A stretch of 64,000 bases of DNA from Ligula intestinalis (lineage: Eukaryota; Platyhelminthes; Cestoda; Diphyllobothriidea; Diphyllobothriidae): positions 89,120,789 through 89,184,788 of the forward strand of contig JAYGXS010000002.1 of assembly GCA_036362985.1 (NCBI GenBank). The letters are read 5' to 3'. This document shows positions 54,501 through 63,560 of this stretch, piece after piece. The translations under genes were made by a program, and so were the position numbers. The notes under the pieces are model-generated. The model ran no database searches. It had not been told where the DNA came from and saw nothing but the letters and a program-made list of their open reading frames with translations. How positions within the stretch are numbered: the first letter of the stretch is position 1; each line of letters opens with the position of its first letter.

Positions 54501-57500
54501 CATTTTTTGACCCATGGTATCCGCAAAATGGTGCTAACTGCGTACTTTATGGTTGTCACACTGAAGCAAGTAAGAATCACCTCAAAGTTAACTTTTTGTG
54601 GATGAAGCACTCATGTCAAGAGAGACGACAATTCACAAAAGGAAAACAAAAAAAACGACTAGGAAATTTACTTAAGAGTTTTAAAAGTAATATATTCCCG
54701 CCGAACATTTTATGTTCTGTTAGGTTTCTGATCTACCATGACATATCTTAAAAAATTTGAAACATCGTTTCCCAGGTACAAATTTAAAGACAGTGTATTT
54801 AGCAGAATTTAATGGCAGCCTCAAGGAAACTCTTCTCAAGCGTGGTTATCCAGCTCACTTTATTGAAAAGAGTAGCAAACCTTAAGGCGAAAGGTTATAG
54901 AACAATCAGCTCCGAAAAAGCCTGTTTTAATTTCCTTGCCATTTAAGGGAGACAACACCTTAAACACCATCATGAGGCGTTTACGCAATACCATTGAAAG
55001 GACCTATTTTGCAGCTGAGCTTGTATTTTACAACTCGGTGAAGACCCTTCCGATTCCAACTTCGAAGTATGCCTTGCCGTTGTACGCCACTTCTAATGTT
55101 GTTTACCAATTTACATGCACTTGCGGATGCAAGTACATAGGACGAACACAACGGCAATTGGCAGCCAGAGCAAAAGAGCACTTGCCGAGTTGGTTATTAA
55201 GACAGGAGAATAGGACTCCCCGTTCTTCTATCACTGAACACACATTGGATACGGGTCATTCTGTTGACCCTAAAACATCCTTCCGAGTACTTTTTCGGGC
55301 ACGAACAACTCGTATCTTACGCTACCTGAAGGCAGTATACGTAAGGCGGTTTAAACTTGACCTATGTAAACAACTGGAGCATGTGATGAACCTAACCCTG
55401 CCGTGGTAGCACCGGCTCCTTGTTTACCCACCCCTTTCCCACCTTTTTGCCTTCGACATTTTACTGCGTTTTTGCTGCCCACAATGTTTGAATTTATACT
55501 TTATTGATTGCATCTTGGCTAACTCAAGTGACCTTGATGTTTTGGATCGATTTTTCTGTGTGAATTCAATTATGTAATTTATCATTCGTTATTCTGTTTG
55601 TGCAGCGAGTGGAAGCGGCTGATGAGCGCTCGCAAAATTTATGGTGCCATTAAATTCTGCTACATACGCTGTCTTCATATCTCCTCAGACCCCATTCTCT
55701 TCATCAATCACTGAGCCTTCTTAGGAAAAAATACCCTTAGAGCACTGTCTATTCTTTCTCACTGTTTAGCTATTATGTTCATGTCCATGTTTATCCCAAC
55801 TCACCTTAGATGCAATGAAGGCTGGCGTTGTGGCCAAGGTCGCTAATCAGGCATCTTCGTTCTACAATGATGCTCTGAAGACTGTCTCCCTATCGTCTTT
55901 AAAGCCTTACATGCCCAGGGTACGTTTAAATCCCACTGGACTCCTGTGTCACTATCCTATGGCTTACCTGTCAAGTCGTCCAGACCTGTTTAGGATTTTT
56001 GCATACGCGTTTACTTTTTGTAGTTCTCTGTTTTCTACCTGTCCGGTACTACCTCCCGTATTCTCCTTAGTTCTTAGTTTAAACCCAGGATGTACCCTGC
56101 TTGTTAACTTGCTGCCAGCGACCCGAATCCAAGGCCTCCTTTCTCTCTTTCCTGTCAGGAATGGGCTGCCACTGTCTCCTTCAAGGCCGGCCTTATGGAG
56201 GCTTACGCAGAGTATTATCGTGGCGTTGCAGCAGGAGAGGAGCAAAAGTATGGTGAACAAATTGCGCGATTCACCGTAAGTTACATCGGTTAGTGTGCGG
56301 TTTTGTAACTAATGCTTGTCCTGCTGAATGAAGGATTCAGCACCAGAAGTAGACTGATTCTCATGAAATATGTTTCGTTATTGCGAAAAAATTGGGGGGT
56401 TTGACTGCCGTTTAAAGGCCTCACATTTATTTTCCCTGAGTTTGTGAATTGTACAATTTAGTTAAAATCCGAAGTGTCATACATCTTTAGTCGCCCACAA
56501 TCACTCAGCGAACTCTAAGTTATTTACTTAATACTCTTCTTGTGCACTCTAGGTGCTCTTCTTATCGTGTTGCAATCAGAATAGCTACCATCCACATGAG
56601 ATAGAAGTTGGTCAGGGTAATGAGTTTGTACGACGTATCGGTTCGTTGTGTCCTTTTTACAGTTGAAGATCGAGTGCCTGCCAGTGTGTGGTCCCATTCC
56701 CCTTGTTTGAAATGCAGTCCACTAAGTGTACGTCTACGATCTGGGATTAAAAGTTTCTTCAGGTTTAGGGCAAAAGGTGAGTGCCGATGACGCTTTTTTT
56801 TAAATACTTCCTTCACACGACTTGATAAACCGTAGGAAGTTACTAGTATTTTCAGCCTCCCTATCTTCTTTCCCTTCTAAATCCCATCACCCTTTCATTT
56901 ATTTGGTCCCCTAGAAAGTCAATGGTTTACTGAAAGGCCTGTCCTCACGCTCAACCAGAGATTCACTCAAACCGTTTACTGAAAAGGTTAAAAACGCCTA
57001 CAATGTTGCCAAGAAGGACAATGACCTCATCTACCACGAGCCAGTTCCAGAATTAAAGAGCCTGCCCACAATTGGTTTTGCTGTTTTGGCAAAAAAGACC
57101 CCAGTTCAGCTTCCGTTGAGTGGACAAGCACCGAAAGATCGCTTCAGCGCTCTGGTCCCCATGGCTGTGCATTCTGCCCTCGCCGCAGCCGAGGCTGTTC
57201 GTCAGACAATGATTTCTGTCGAGATCGGCCGGCTGCGTGAGGCCTCGGATCTGTGTAACAGGTGAGCGCCCACCTTCGCCAAAAGTTTTGGATCGGTGCG
57301 ACTCAGTCTCTCTCACCCTGTTTGCGTGCGCGTTGACAAAGTTGCGTGGATAGCTTTTTACTCTGAGCGTCTGTCGAAGAAAGCCTTGCAGATCGACACC
57401 CCTGTCCACTGGTTCACTGCAGCGCGTCTTAACATGCTGTTGCAACGCTCCTACGCAACTGCGTTTGCGATTGATTGCATAGCTGCTGTTGAAACGCAGT

Positions 57501-60500
57501 ACTTGCATCGTATTTGTTGCTGGTCTGATGCTTTACACTTTTAGGCTACCACAGTCTTTACGGCCGATGAGGACATCAAGAAAGGTCAGCTGGTTGTATG
57601 CCCGGGATACGACGTTGAGACGTTCTTTGCTTTTCGGTTTCTGATTCCGTTCGATGAAGAGGAAAGTATCCTTCAAATAACACTTCCAGGATTTCGGTTT
57701 GCGGTGTTGGACGATTAGCACTCTAGTCGTTGCAGAACCTTCTCCGCTATGAGTCTTGAGATCGGTGAACTTATCGACGTGTCTCTCATTTGCTCGCACA
57801 TCGTTACGTCGAACGTGAAAAATGTCTTAAAACAAATTCGTTGGATTCGGCAGGTTTGAGTATGCCTGAGGCCATTCTCCGTTCTCGGAATTCGTTTCGC
57901 AGGAGTACTCCGATATTCTCGGCCGCCAGGCAAGGGAATAGAAGTAAGGAGGGGCATCAAATCAATAAACACTATGGCATCGCCCCGCAGAAGACCTAAC
58001 TCTCCAAGCATCGTGTTGATGAGTTTATTATGGTGTCTGAAGCAGCGGTAAGAACATTTTAACAGCCAATTGTCCAGTCCGTATTTTGAAGTATCTTTGA
58101 ATTATACGATGAGCCGGAGAAGAGTGCCCTGTCTGTGCCCTTTTGGCAGACAATAGAATCGGACCAAGGACTTTTCTTGCGCTCTCTTCCCACTCCGGAG
58201 TATCAGAGATATTGCATCTGAGGACATTATGTTGATTTTGCGTGTGAGCATTTTTCAGGAAAAATAAAATCTGCAGCCATCCAACAAGCTTTTGCCTTTC
58301 TGAAGGTAATTTGTCTTGTCCAGTTAGACAGTGCAACGCCCCTTATCTGTCGACACAATGACGAGGTCTTTTCCCGCCCTGAATTCCCCTAGCGCATCAC
58401 GTTCGACCTAGGAAAACACTTCGCGCAGCCTATGAGCCATAGGAAGGCACGACGCTTGGTGCCGGATAAGGTTCTTCGTCAGTCGCTTCCGTCGGATTGA
58501 GGATTGACTGTAGCGGGACAATTGTATCGGCAGGTTTGGCATCGGCCGTGTTAAAAGGGACCTCATGCCTGCTTTTGTCTCTCTGTCAGTTCCTCTGAAA
58601 ATACACTGTGTGCCAGTTTATCGTTTTTGGATGAACTTGGGTCCGGAAACTTACTTCGCGGGTTCTCTCGGCCACCCTTTGGTGGCGCAGTTTCGTACTG
58701 TTCTCGTCCCGCGAAATTGCAGCATCTCGCCCTATCATAATCAATCTTGTGACGGTTTCCCCGCCCCCCTTGCTAACTGTCATGGGAGTTTTCTGACGCA
58801 GTTTTATTTTGCCTTGATGGGGTTTAGCACACTGACCTCTCTAAACCTGCCGGCGGCTGTACAGGACACCGAAAAAGACGAAGCTCATTCCGACGTGCTG
58901 GCAAAGGCCGCGGAAGTGCATGCTGCTGGTGGCGTGAAGGCGCTTGCCGATTTGGTCAGTTCCCTCGCAGACGGCTCTACACGAAACAAGGAGATAGTTG
59001 AAAACGTAAATTTTTATTGCCCTCTTTGAATCTCCTTTCTCCTCATCAAAATTTGCCCAAGTACTGGCGCCACTTAACTTTATGCTTCATTTGAAATGCT
59101 AATTCCTCTTGGATTATATGTCCCACCAGATAGCCTGAATGCTCGTAAAAGGTGTGAAGTGTTCCGATACTTGTTTGTTTCATAGCAGACTTAGCTTGGC
59201 GTACTGCGCGCACCCTTCATTGTGCCATGACAACACTCGGTTATCACCTGTGTTGAACGGTGGTTTCCTCCAGAGGTTTCCTTCTTCAAATCAATTCCCT
59301 CCACTTCCGCGATCCAATTTTTATTGCCTCGGAGTGGACATTTTTCACAGCAATTACCTTCCGTCCTGTTTTATTCCAATTCGCTAGAAAGGCGGCATGC
59401 ACTCTTTTGTCGTCCATTTGGTTTCTGAGGGAAGTATACTTATGAGCTGGTTTCCAGCCAAAGGTTTGGGGTTCTGAAGCCCTGTAAGACGCCTGTTCTA
59501 TCGTGAAGAGGCGTAGCCCCTTGGTTAACCCATGTTGGCCATTTTAAAGACTTCCAGAGATCCTTATCGCAGCGCCGAAGCATGCCTATCAAACCCAAAT
59601 CTCCCTACTTATATATTTGGATTCAAGCATTTTCGTTGTTTTACATAAAACCCCTTTTGCCAACTCATCTCGCTTAATAAATCTTGTCTATCCTTCAAGA
59701 TAAATTCAACCCTCGATGAAGAAGAGAAGACGGACGATGAATTGCGGAAACAGTATGGCGATAAGTGGAACCGTGTGGCTTCTAGCAAACTCAACGCAGC
59801 CTGGCGACAAGAGATTGCCAAACATAGGACTCTTCTTGAGCAGGTACCACTCTCACCCCCTCGAAAATAGCCTCTTTCTGCATTGTCTTTTGGATTATTC
59901 AGTCCTTCTGCGTTTACCTTTCAGGCTTCTGCCACAGACAAGGCACTCATGGATCGTTATAACGCCAATGAGCACGAATTCAAGACGTTGTGTCGTTCAG
60001 AGAAGGAACTAAAGGAGCTGATTAAGAATTCAAATGGACCCTCTTCACCTACCGGTTCATCCGGCGGTTCACACGGTCGGCAGAAGCTGCGCGAACTTTG
60101 CAAGGATATTGACACTATGAAAGAGGAGCGCAAGGAATTGCGAGAACAATTGCAATCTCTGAAGCTGCCCGAGGAACTGCGTACGTTGCATTTTATGCAA
60201 TGTGTGTGTTTGTGTGTGTGTGTACACCCTCTCTCATCCCCGGTCTTATTGACTTTGTCTTTACACCGGAAACGGAGGTTAGAGTGGCGTGTGAGTGGGC
60301 AGATTCTCCGCGAGTCTGCTTAACCTCCTGTTTTCTCTCGCGGTAGTTCGCTGCGTTGCTCCTGCTTGCTGTAGCCTTCGTGTCGCTTGCCCAGCTTGCC
60401 TCAGTGTCTGTTGCGGCTTGCTTCAGCGTTTGCTGCGGCTGTTGGAGCGCGTGGTGCCCATCGTCGAAATCGACGGGGGAACTGTCGTGTACTGCGGCCA

Positions 60501-63500
60501 TTCCACTTCAGGCGACCTATCAGCTAGGCGGTGGGAGCGAGAGTGAGGTCGACCCGCAGCGCATTTCTTCCCTCACTATAATAAATCTGCTGCGCTTGAA
60601 GCTATCACGGTGCGCTAAAAGCCGGAGGTATGGAAGGTTGCCAACTGACGGGACACCGCAGTCAGCCCAGTGTGTCCTGTTGTGTGGAGGGGCTTACTGT
60701 AGACTGAGAGTCGGGCTCAATGGCTCCTTCTTTATGTGGCGCTCCCAGACGGGGGTCTACCTAGCAAGGTGGTGTTGTTGTGACGCGTGTTAGAGTGTGT
60801 TACGCGCACACCGCCTGCGGCCTCCCTCGTCTCTTGTCTTCTAGGCTTTTGTCTTGATATCGGGTTCAAGTGTGTGAATGGCCAGAGAGTGGAGTAGATC
60901 CGGCGAGTCTATTTTCACTATAATCCAACTGTAGTCACTGCGTCTACCTTCAGCTTGCTGAAGCTCGTGGGTGGACATAGTCGAGAGCGATGGTCGAACT
61001 GTCTGTGTTCAAGCCCGAGGATGGCTGACGCTGTTGCGCGTTCATATGTTGTACTGTACAGTGTAATTTTTAGCTACTCTGCCTAATCTCCAAGGCTCTG
61101 GGCACAACAGTCTTGAAGCGCTTGCTCCGCAGCCTCCTGTGCCTGGGTCAGTGGGAAAAAGTTCACACTCGTCCCTCTGTAATGGCTGGCTGGCTAGTAG
61201 CCCTTGTTGGATCAGGAGCTCCGCCGGGTGGGCCTCAATCCCGGCAGCGAGGAGGAGTCGAAGCACCGTGGTCGGGAGAGCCTGCTCCGTCATCGAAAAC
61301 ACAGATGGAGAAGAGGGGAGATAGATCCACCGTAGGGAGATTGGTTTAGCAGACCTTGGGTGAGTGGAAACGCGACTAAGACGCGTCTGCTGTGGTTCCC
61401 TCTATTTGTAATAGACGGGCCTGGTCTATCCTTTCTTTCGGGGCTGCCGCTATTGGCACAAGTGACGCTAAATCCTTCAAGTGGGCCCTCGGTCTGGTCA
61501 ATCGACTGAGAGGTCATCGTAACGCTATACTATCGATTGGGAATTTGATACACAAGCTGGTTGGAGTCAGTTGTCGAACAAACGTTTATTGAGAGATCAG
61601 AGTGAATAGAACTAATCGTAACTGTCGCTTCCAGTACCCAAACGATCATCCGGGTCCTCCTTATCTCCCTTTCGATCCTCCTTCGAGTCGAGGACTCTTT
61701 GGACCAGCCTCCAGACCGACATCGCTGACAGTTACTAAAATTGAGAGTGTTAGCGCACTTCAAGCGTGTCCGCATGACAGAGTCAGCTAGAGATGATGGC
61801 AAGGTTGGCTGTGCTTAAATGGTGACCTCGCCGAGCCAGGCTTCAGACGTTGGTGACACTCTACTAAACTATTCACTATTTACCGGCGTGGGATGGGTTC
61901 TCACGAGGGCAACTATGAGACCGCGAACGAGGGGGAGACCGAAGCAGGCGCACATGAGGACGTGAACGCGGGGGAGTCGGAGTCGGAGGGACAGGCCGAC
62001 GCAGCGCCGATAACAGTGGAGAGGATCGCGCCAATCAATAGTCAACGGACGTACGAGCGCACGGGCATCAAACATGGGTACAGCACCCGGCTCGCAGCAA
62101 GGCGCATTACTTCAAGGCCGGCGGAAGAGTAAGCAGCACGCTCTGATGATGAAAACGAGCATGTTTTTGAAACGTTAGCAAGAATACAATTTGGTCCCAG
62201 CACTTGCCCCCTCTTCTTCTTCCTCGTCCGGGGATGATGAGCACGATATTATATCTGGACCCCGAATATTCGCGCATATTAATTTTAAACTCCATATACC
62301 GAGTTACCCCTTTCGCAGTGAGTGACGACCCTATTGTTAACAACCCGGCTAATGTCCAATGCTTGCGCTAGCACTTATTTCATCCTCGCAGTTCCCATGA
62401 CCAACCGTCCTCTCTCTCCCTCCCTCTCTCACCTTTCAAAAGCCGAGCGTAATTTTTTCCCTTACCAAAGTCTTAAAAGGAGGGCCACCTTCTGTTTTGA
62501 TCATTTTTCATTGACTAATGCTATCCCTATATGGTGTGCGTTGACGCCTTTATTTCCTGTGCTATAGGTGACGAGTTCCTAAAACTCCACAGCAAGGGAG
62601 CTGAACTGAACGCCACTGCGCTAGCAACCGATGAATTGAACAAGGCCATGGAACCCGTGCGTGATTGTGTGCGCGAGAGCCTGAATAAGCAGGAGAGCCT
62701 GCTGAAGGAAATCCAGACCAACTACGAGTCTGTGTTTGGAAAGACGAAGGCGAAGACTACCATCGGCACGACCCTGCTCATGGCTGCAGAGGCTTACAGC
62801 CAACTGACTCAGGACTTCACTCAGGGCGTTACCTTCTATGCCGATCTAACCGAAATTCTCCTAAAGTTCCAGAACAAGGTAAGTGTGGAGGGATTTCTGT
62901 GTGCAGTGTAATAATAAAGATGCTACCTTTGCGGCGTGTCGAGCTGCTGTTAAACTGTATCCGGGGCCTGTCTCTAAAGAAGGTTAACCTATGTGTACTA
63001 GAAGCCTCTTATATGCGTAGTTTAATTCAGACGACAGCTTTTTTCTGCCATATTTAGTAGTACCAGGTGCCTGTGTACCGTTAAACGGTCTAAGTCATTG
63101 CTTTAGGGGAATTTAGGCTAAGGCAGCTTTATGCGCTTTTCGAAACGCCGTCCTCTTGACATTCCTTTTAAGTTGTGGCAGAATCTACTTAAACTAGAGT
63201 TAGTTCATTTTGCAACTTTATGAACAATGAATCCGATTGAAAATTAATAGTGGGCTCGATAATGTCTCCCTTTCTTGACGATAACGCCTCTTGAACAGGA
63301 AAAGACCCTGAACCGTCGGCTTTCGATCCGTATATTAAACGGACCTAGGTATAAAATGATCTCGATACCAGAATATTTGGAGAATAAGAGAAAACCGTCC
63401 AGACATTTTGCGAATTGCATTAATCTCGCGCGAATGCTTCCTTTCTTGTAGGTAAATGACTTCTGTTTTGCCCGGAAGACGGAAAAGAAGGAGTTGATGA

Positions 63501-63560
63501 AGGATATTGCAAGCGAGATCAGCCACCAGAAGACAGAAGGTTCTGCTTCGGCCTTACCTG
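48351..63560 (+). CDS. PDCD6IP: ALIX / PDCD6IP ortholog (Bro1 and V domains), 12 exons, 3' end outside window
   Basis: Exons: 48351-48550, 49545-49666, 49972-50099, 50998-51151, 55810-55919, 56159-56275, 56915-57261, 58828-59005, 59700-59843, 59925-60180, 62568-62878, 63452-63560. All joins are GT/AG and keep phase, giving about 725 residues without a stop. ALIX is a cytosolic ESCRT adaptor: the Bro1 domain binds CHMP4/Snf7, the V domain binds YPxL motifs, and a Pro-rich tail binds TSG101 and others. Bro1 is about residues 1-355 (MSFLSVPSKKGAEVDLVKP, MLAQAQESFFIKA, NVAKKDNDLIYHEPVPELK). The V domain is about 365-715 (LNLPAAVQDTEKDE, FYADLTEILLKFQNK). F675 sits where the YPxL-binding Phe of human ALIX lies (F676, from memory). 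A Gly/Ser-rich loop in exon 10 looks extra. The Pro-rich tail should follow beyond 64000. The coding part looks intact. Confidence 0.93.
48551..49544 (+). other. ALIX intron 1
   Basis: Noncoding, AT-rich. I see no transposon protein or repeat end in it. Confidence 0.6.
49545..49666 (+). CDS. PDCD6IP: ALIX exon 2 (residues 67-108)
   Basis: After ccctag: YVDTLTSLEQRVPM, then IPFKWYDCFCSQSMFSRDSM, matching the Bro1 strand around FTWKDAFDKG in human. Ends before gtaagc in phase 1. Confidence 0.88.
49972..50099 (+). CDS. PDCD6IP: ALIX exon 3 (residues 108-150)
   Basis: After catttag: KGYTAGFERCCMIFNLAAVH, SQIAASQNVHDDDGLRTAAK, SFQ. This is the first Bro1 TPR-like helix pair. Ends before gttagt in phase 0. 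Confidence 0.92.
50100..50997 (+). other. ALIX intron 3
   Basis: Noncoding. Short frames on both strands show no similarity. It ends in a T-rich tract before the acceptor. Confidence 0.6.
50998..51151 (+). CDS. PDCD6IP: ALIX exon 4 (residues 151-202)
   Basis: After ttacag: AAGMFEYVKVNLPSFYSE, then MLAQAQESFFIKAEQ, the most conserved Bro1 helix. Ends before gtaatc in phase 1. Confidence 0.92.
51152..54748 (+). other. ALIX intron 4, left part
   Basis: 3.6 kb with no recognisable gene. All frames are short. The only clear feature of this intron is PLE2, just to the right. Confidence 0.55.
54749..55675 (+). mobile_element. Penelope-like element PLE2 in ALIX intron 4
   Basis: About 930 bp flanked by CATATCT (54742-54748 and 55676-55682), a probable target duplication. 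The left end (from 'aatttgaaacatcgtttccc') is shared with PLE1. The terminal inverted repeat is only about 30 bp (54786-54817 against 55646-55675). The interior encodes the end of the RT region and the GIY-YIG endonuclease. The right part, including CTGATGAGCGCTCGC at 55619-55633, matches PLE1. Confidence 0.82.
54936..55409 (+). CDS. PLE2 GIY-YIG endonuclease domain, open frame
   Basis: 157 codons: FKGDNTLNTIMRRLRNTIER, VVYQFTCTCGCKYIGRTQRQ, LAARAKEHLPSWLLRQENRT, TGHSVDPKTSFRVLFRARTT, ending NLTLPW. The GIY-YIG core and following Arg are present. It is a C-terminal piece: upstream, NGSLKETLLKRGYPAHFIEK (about 54810-54870) of the same protein is in another frame and ends in TAA. It is unlikely to be made as a separate protein. 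Confidence 0.8.
   Translation: MPFKGDNTLNTIMRRLRNTIERTYFAAELVFYNSVKTLPIPTSKYALPLYATSNVVYQFTCTCGCKYIGRTQRQLAARAKEHLPSWLLRQENRTPRSSITEHTLDTGHSVDPKTSFRVLFRARTTRILRYLKAVYVRRFKLDLCKQLEHVMNLTLPW
55810..55919 (+). CDS. PDCD6IP: ALIX exon 5 (residues 202-238)
   Basis: After accttag: DAMKAGVVAKVANQASSFYN, DALKTVSLSSLKPYMPR. It follows the large intron 4, which contains PLE2. Ends before gtacgt. Confidence 0.92.
56159..56275 (+). CDS. PDCD6IP: ALIX exon 6 (residues 239-277)
   Basis: After ctgtcag: EWAATVSFKAGLMEAYAEYY, RGVAAGEEQKYGEQIARFT. Ends before gtaagt in phase 0. Confidence 0.92.
56276..56914 (+). other. ALIX intron 6
   Basis: Noncoding; nothing recognised. Confidence 0.6.
56915..57261 (+). 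CDS. PDCD6IP: ALIX exon 7 (residues 278-393)
   Basis: Longest exon; after tcccctag. KVNGLLKGLSSRSTRDSLKP, AYNVAKKDNDLIYHEPVPEL, AKKTPVQLPLSG, then the start of the V domain (VPMAVHSALAAAEAVRQTMI, GRLREASDLCN). Ends before gtgagc in phase 2. Confidence 0.93.
57545..58011 (-). pseudogene. Penelope-like reverse transcriptase fragment in ALIX intron 7
   Basis: On the minus strand: LMPLLTSIP, a linker, FKTFFTFDVTMCEQM, SPISRLIAEKVLQRLE, then in another frame PKSWKCYLKDTFLFIERNQ and NQLTFLDVLIGRKDCGSLK. These are RT motifs of Penelope-like elements. The usual GTPMGSP block reads DTSISSP, and the catalytic Y.DD reads YLKD, so both active-site blocks are damaged. I see neither the GIY-YIG end nor terminal repeats nearby. 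It is older than PLE1 and PLE2. Confidence 0.75.
58012..58827 (+). other. ALIX intron 7, right part
   Basis: Noncoding. It may include more of the decayed PLE up to about 58060. The rest is not recognised. Confidence 0.45.
58828..59005 (+). CDS. PDCD6IP: ALIX exon 8 (residues 393-452)
   Basis: After ggtttag: STLTSLNLPAAVQDTEKDEA, then EVHAAGGVKALADLVSSLAD and GSTRNKEIVEN. This is the V-domain arm that contains LNLPAAIED in human. Ends before gtaaat. Confidence 0.92.
59006..59699 (+). other. ALIX intron 8
   Basis: Noncoding; no transposon or RNA gene seen. Confidence 0.6.
59700..59843 (+). CDS. PDCD6IP: ALIX exon 9 (residues 453-500)
   Basis: After ccttcaag: INSTLDEEEKTDDELRKQYG, DKWNRVASSKLNAAWRQEIA, KHRTLLEQ. 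Matches LLDEEEATDNDLRAKF of human. Ends before gtacca. Confidence 0.92.
59925..60180 (+). CDS. PDCD6IP: ALIX exon 10 (residues 501-586)
   Basis: After a short 81-bp intron. ASATDKALMDRYNANEHEFK, then a Gly/Ser-rich loop (NSNGPSSPTGSSGGSHG) and KLRELCKDIDTMKEERKELR. Ends before gtacgt in phase 1. Confidence 0.92.
60201..60224 (+). repeat. TG microsatellite
   Basis: An interrupted run of (TG)n just inside intron 10. Confidence 0.9.
60225..61199 (+). other. ALIX intron 10, left part
   Basis: GC-rich for this window but without a convincing coding frame on either strand. Confidence 0.5.
61200..61403 (-). pseudogene. Family G LINE N-terminal fragment in ALIX intron 10
   Basis: The minus strand aligns with 44215-44400 of family G: GLLNQSPYGGSISPL, MTEQALPTTVLRLLLAAGIEA, then HPAEL where family G has NPGP. 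The same leader nucleotides ('gggaaccacagcagacgcgt') lie at 61384-61403. The fragment ends just after the 2A-like motif, so it is a 3'-deleted scrap rather than a normal 5'-truncated copy. Confidence 0.8.
61404..61892 (+). other. ALIX intron 10, middle part
   Basis: Noncoding; nothing recognised. Confidence 0.5.
61893..62175 (+). other. Possible PLE-type 3' end with hammerhead-like core in ALIX intron 10
   Basis: A 79-codon acidic frame (61893-62132) ends HGYSTRLAARRITSRPAEE. Shortly after it lies TCTGATGATGAAAACGAGC followed by ATGTTTTTGAAACG (62138-62170). CTGATGA and GAAAC flank an AAAAC/GTTTT stem. PLEs are known to carry hammerhead motifs. The assignment of the frame to a PLE is weak. 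Confidence 0.35.
62176..62567 (+). other. ALIX intron 10, right part
   Basis: Noncoding. A pyrimidine-rich tract (62405-62435) precedes the acceptor region by about 130 bp. Confidence 0.5.
62568..62878 (+). CDS. PDCD6IP: ALIX exon 11 (residues 586-689)
   Basis: After gctatag. DEFLKLHSKGAELNATALAT, VRESLNKQESLLKEIQTNYE, FTQGVTFYADLTEILLKFQN. Matches the long second arm of the V domain. Ends before gtaagt. Confidence 0.93.
62879..63451 (+). other. ALIX intron 11
   Basis: Noncoding; nothing recognised. Confidence 0.6.
63452..63560 (+). CDS. PDCD6IP: ALIX exon 12 (residues 690-726)
   Basis: After cttgtag. VNDFCFARKTEKKELMKDIA, SEISHQKTEGSASALP, the end of the V domain. I end it before gtatgc. 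Without that splice the frame would run 12 more codons to TGA at 63597-63599, leaving no Pro-rich tail. Confidence 0.85.

Noticed and set aside
60295..60793. Plus-strand frames in ALIX intron 10
   Set aside because: No similarity, low-complexity Cys/Leu-rich translation, and no splice support.
61893..62132. A separate small acidic protein gene
   Set aside because: It lies in an ALIX intron and is followed by a repeat-like hammerhead motif; more likely a transposon end.
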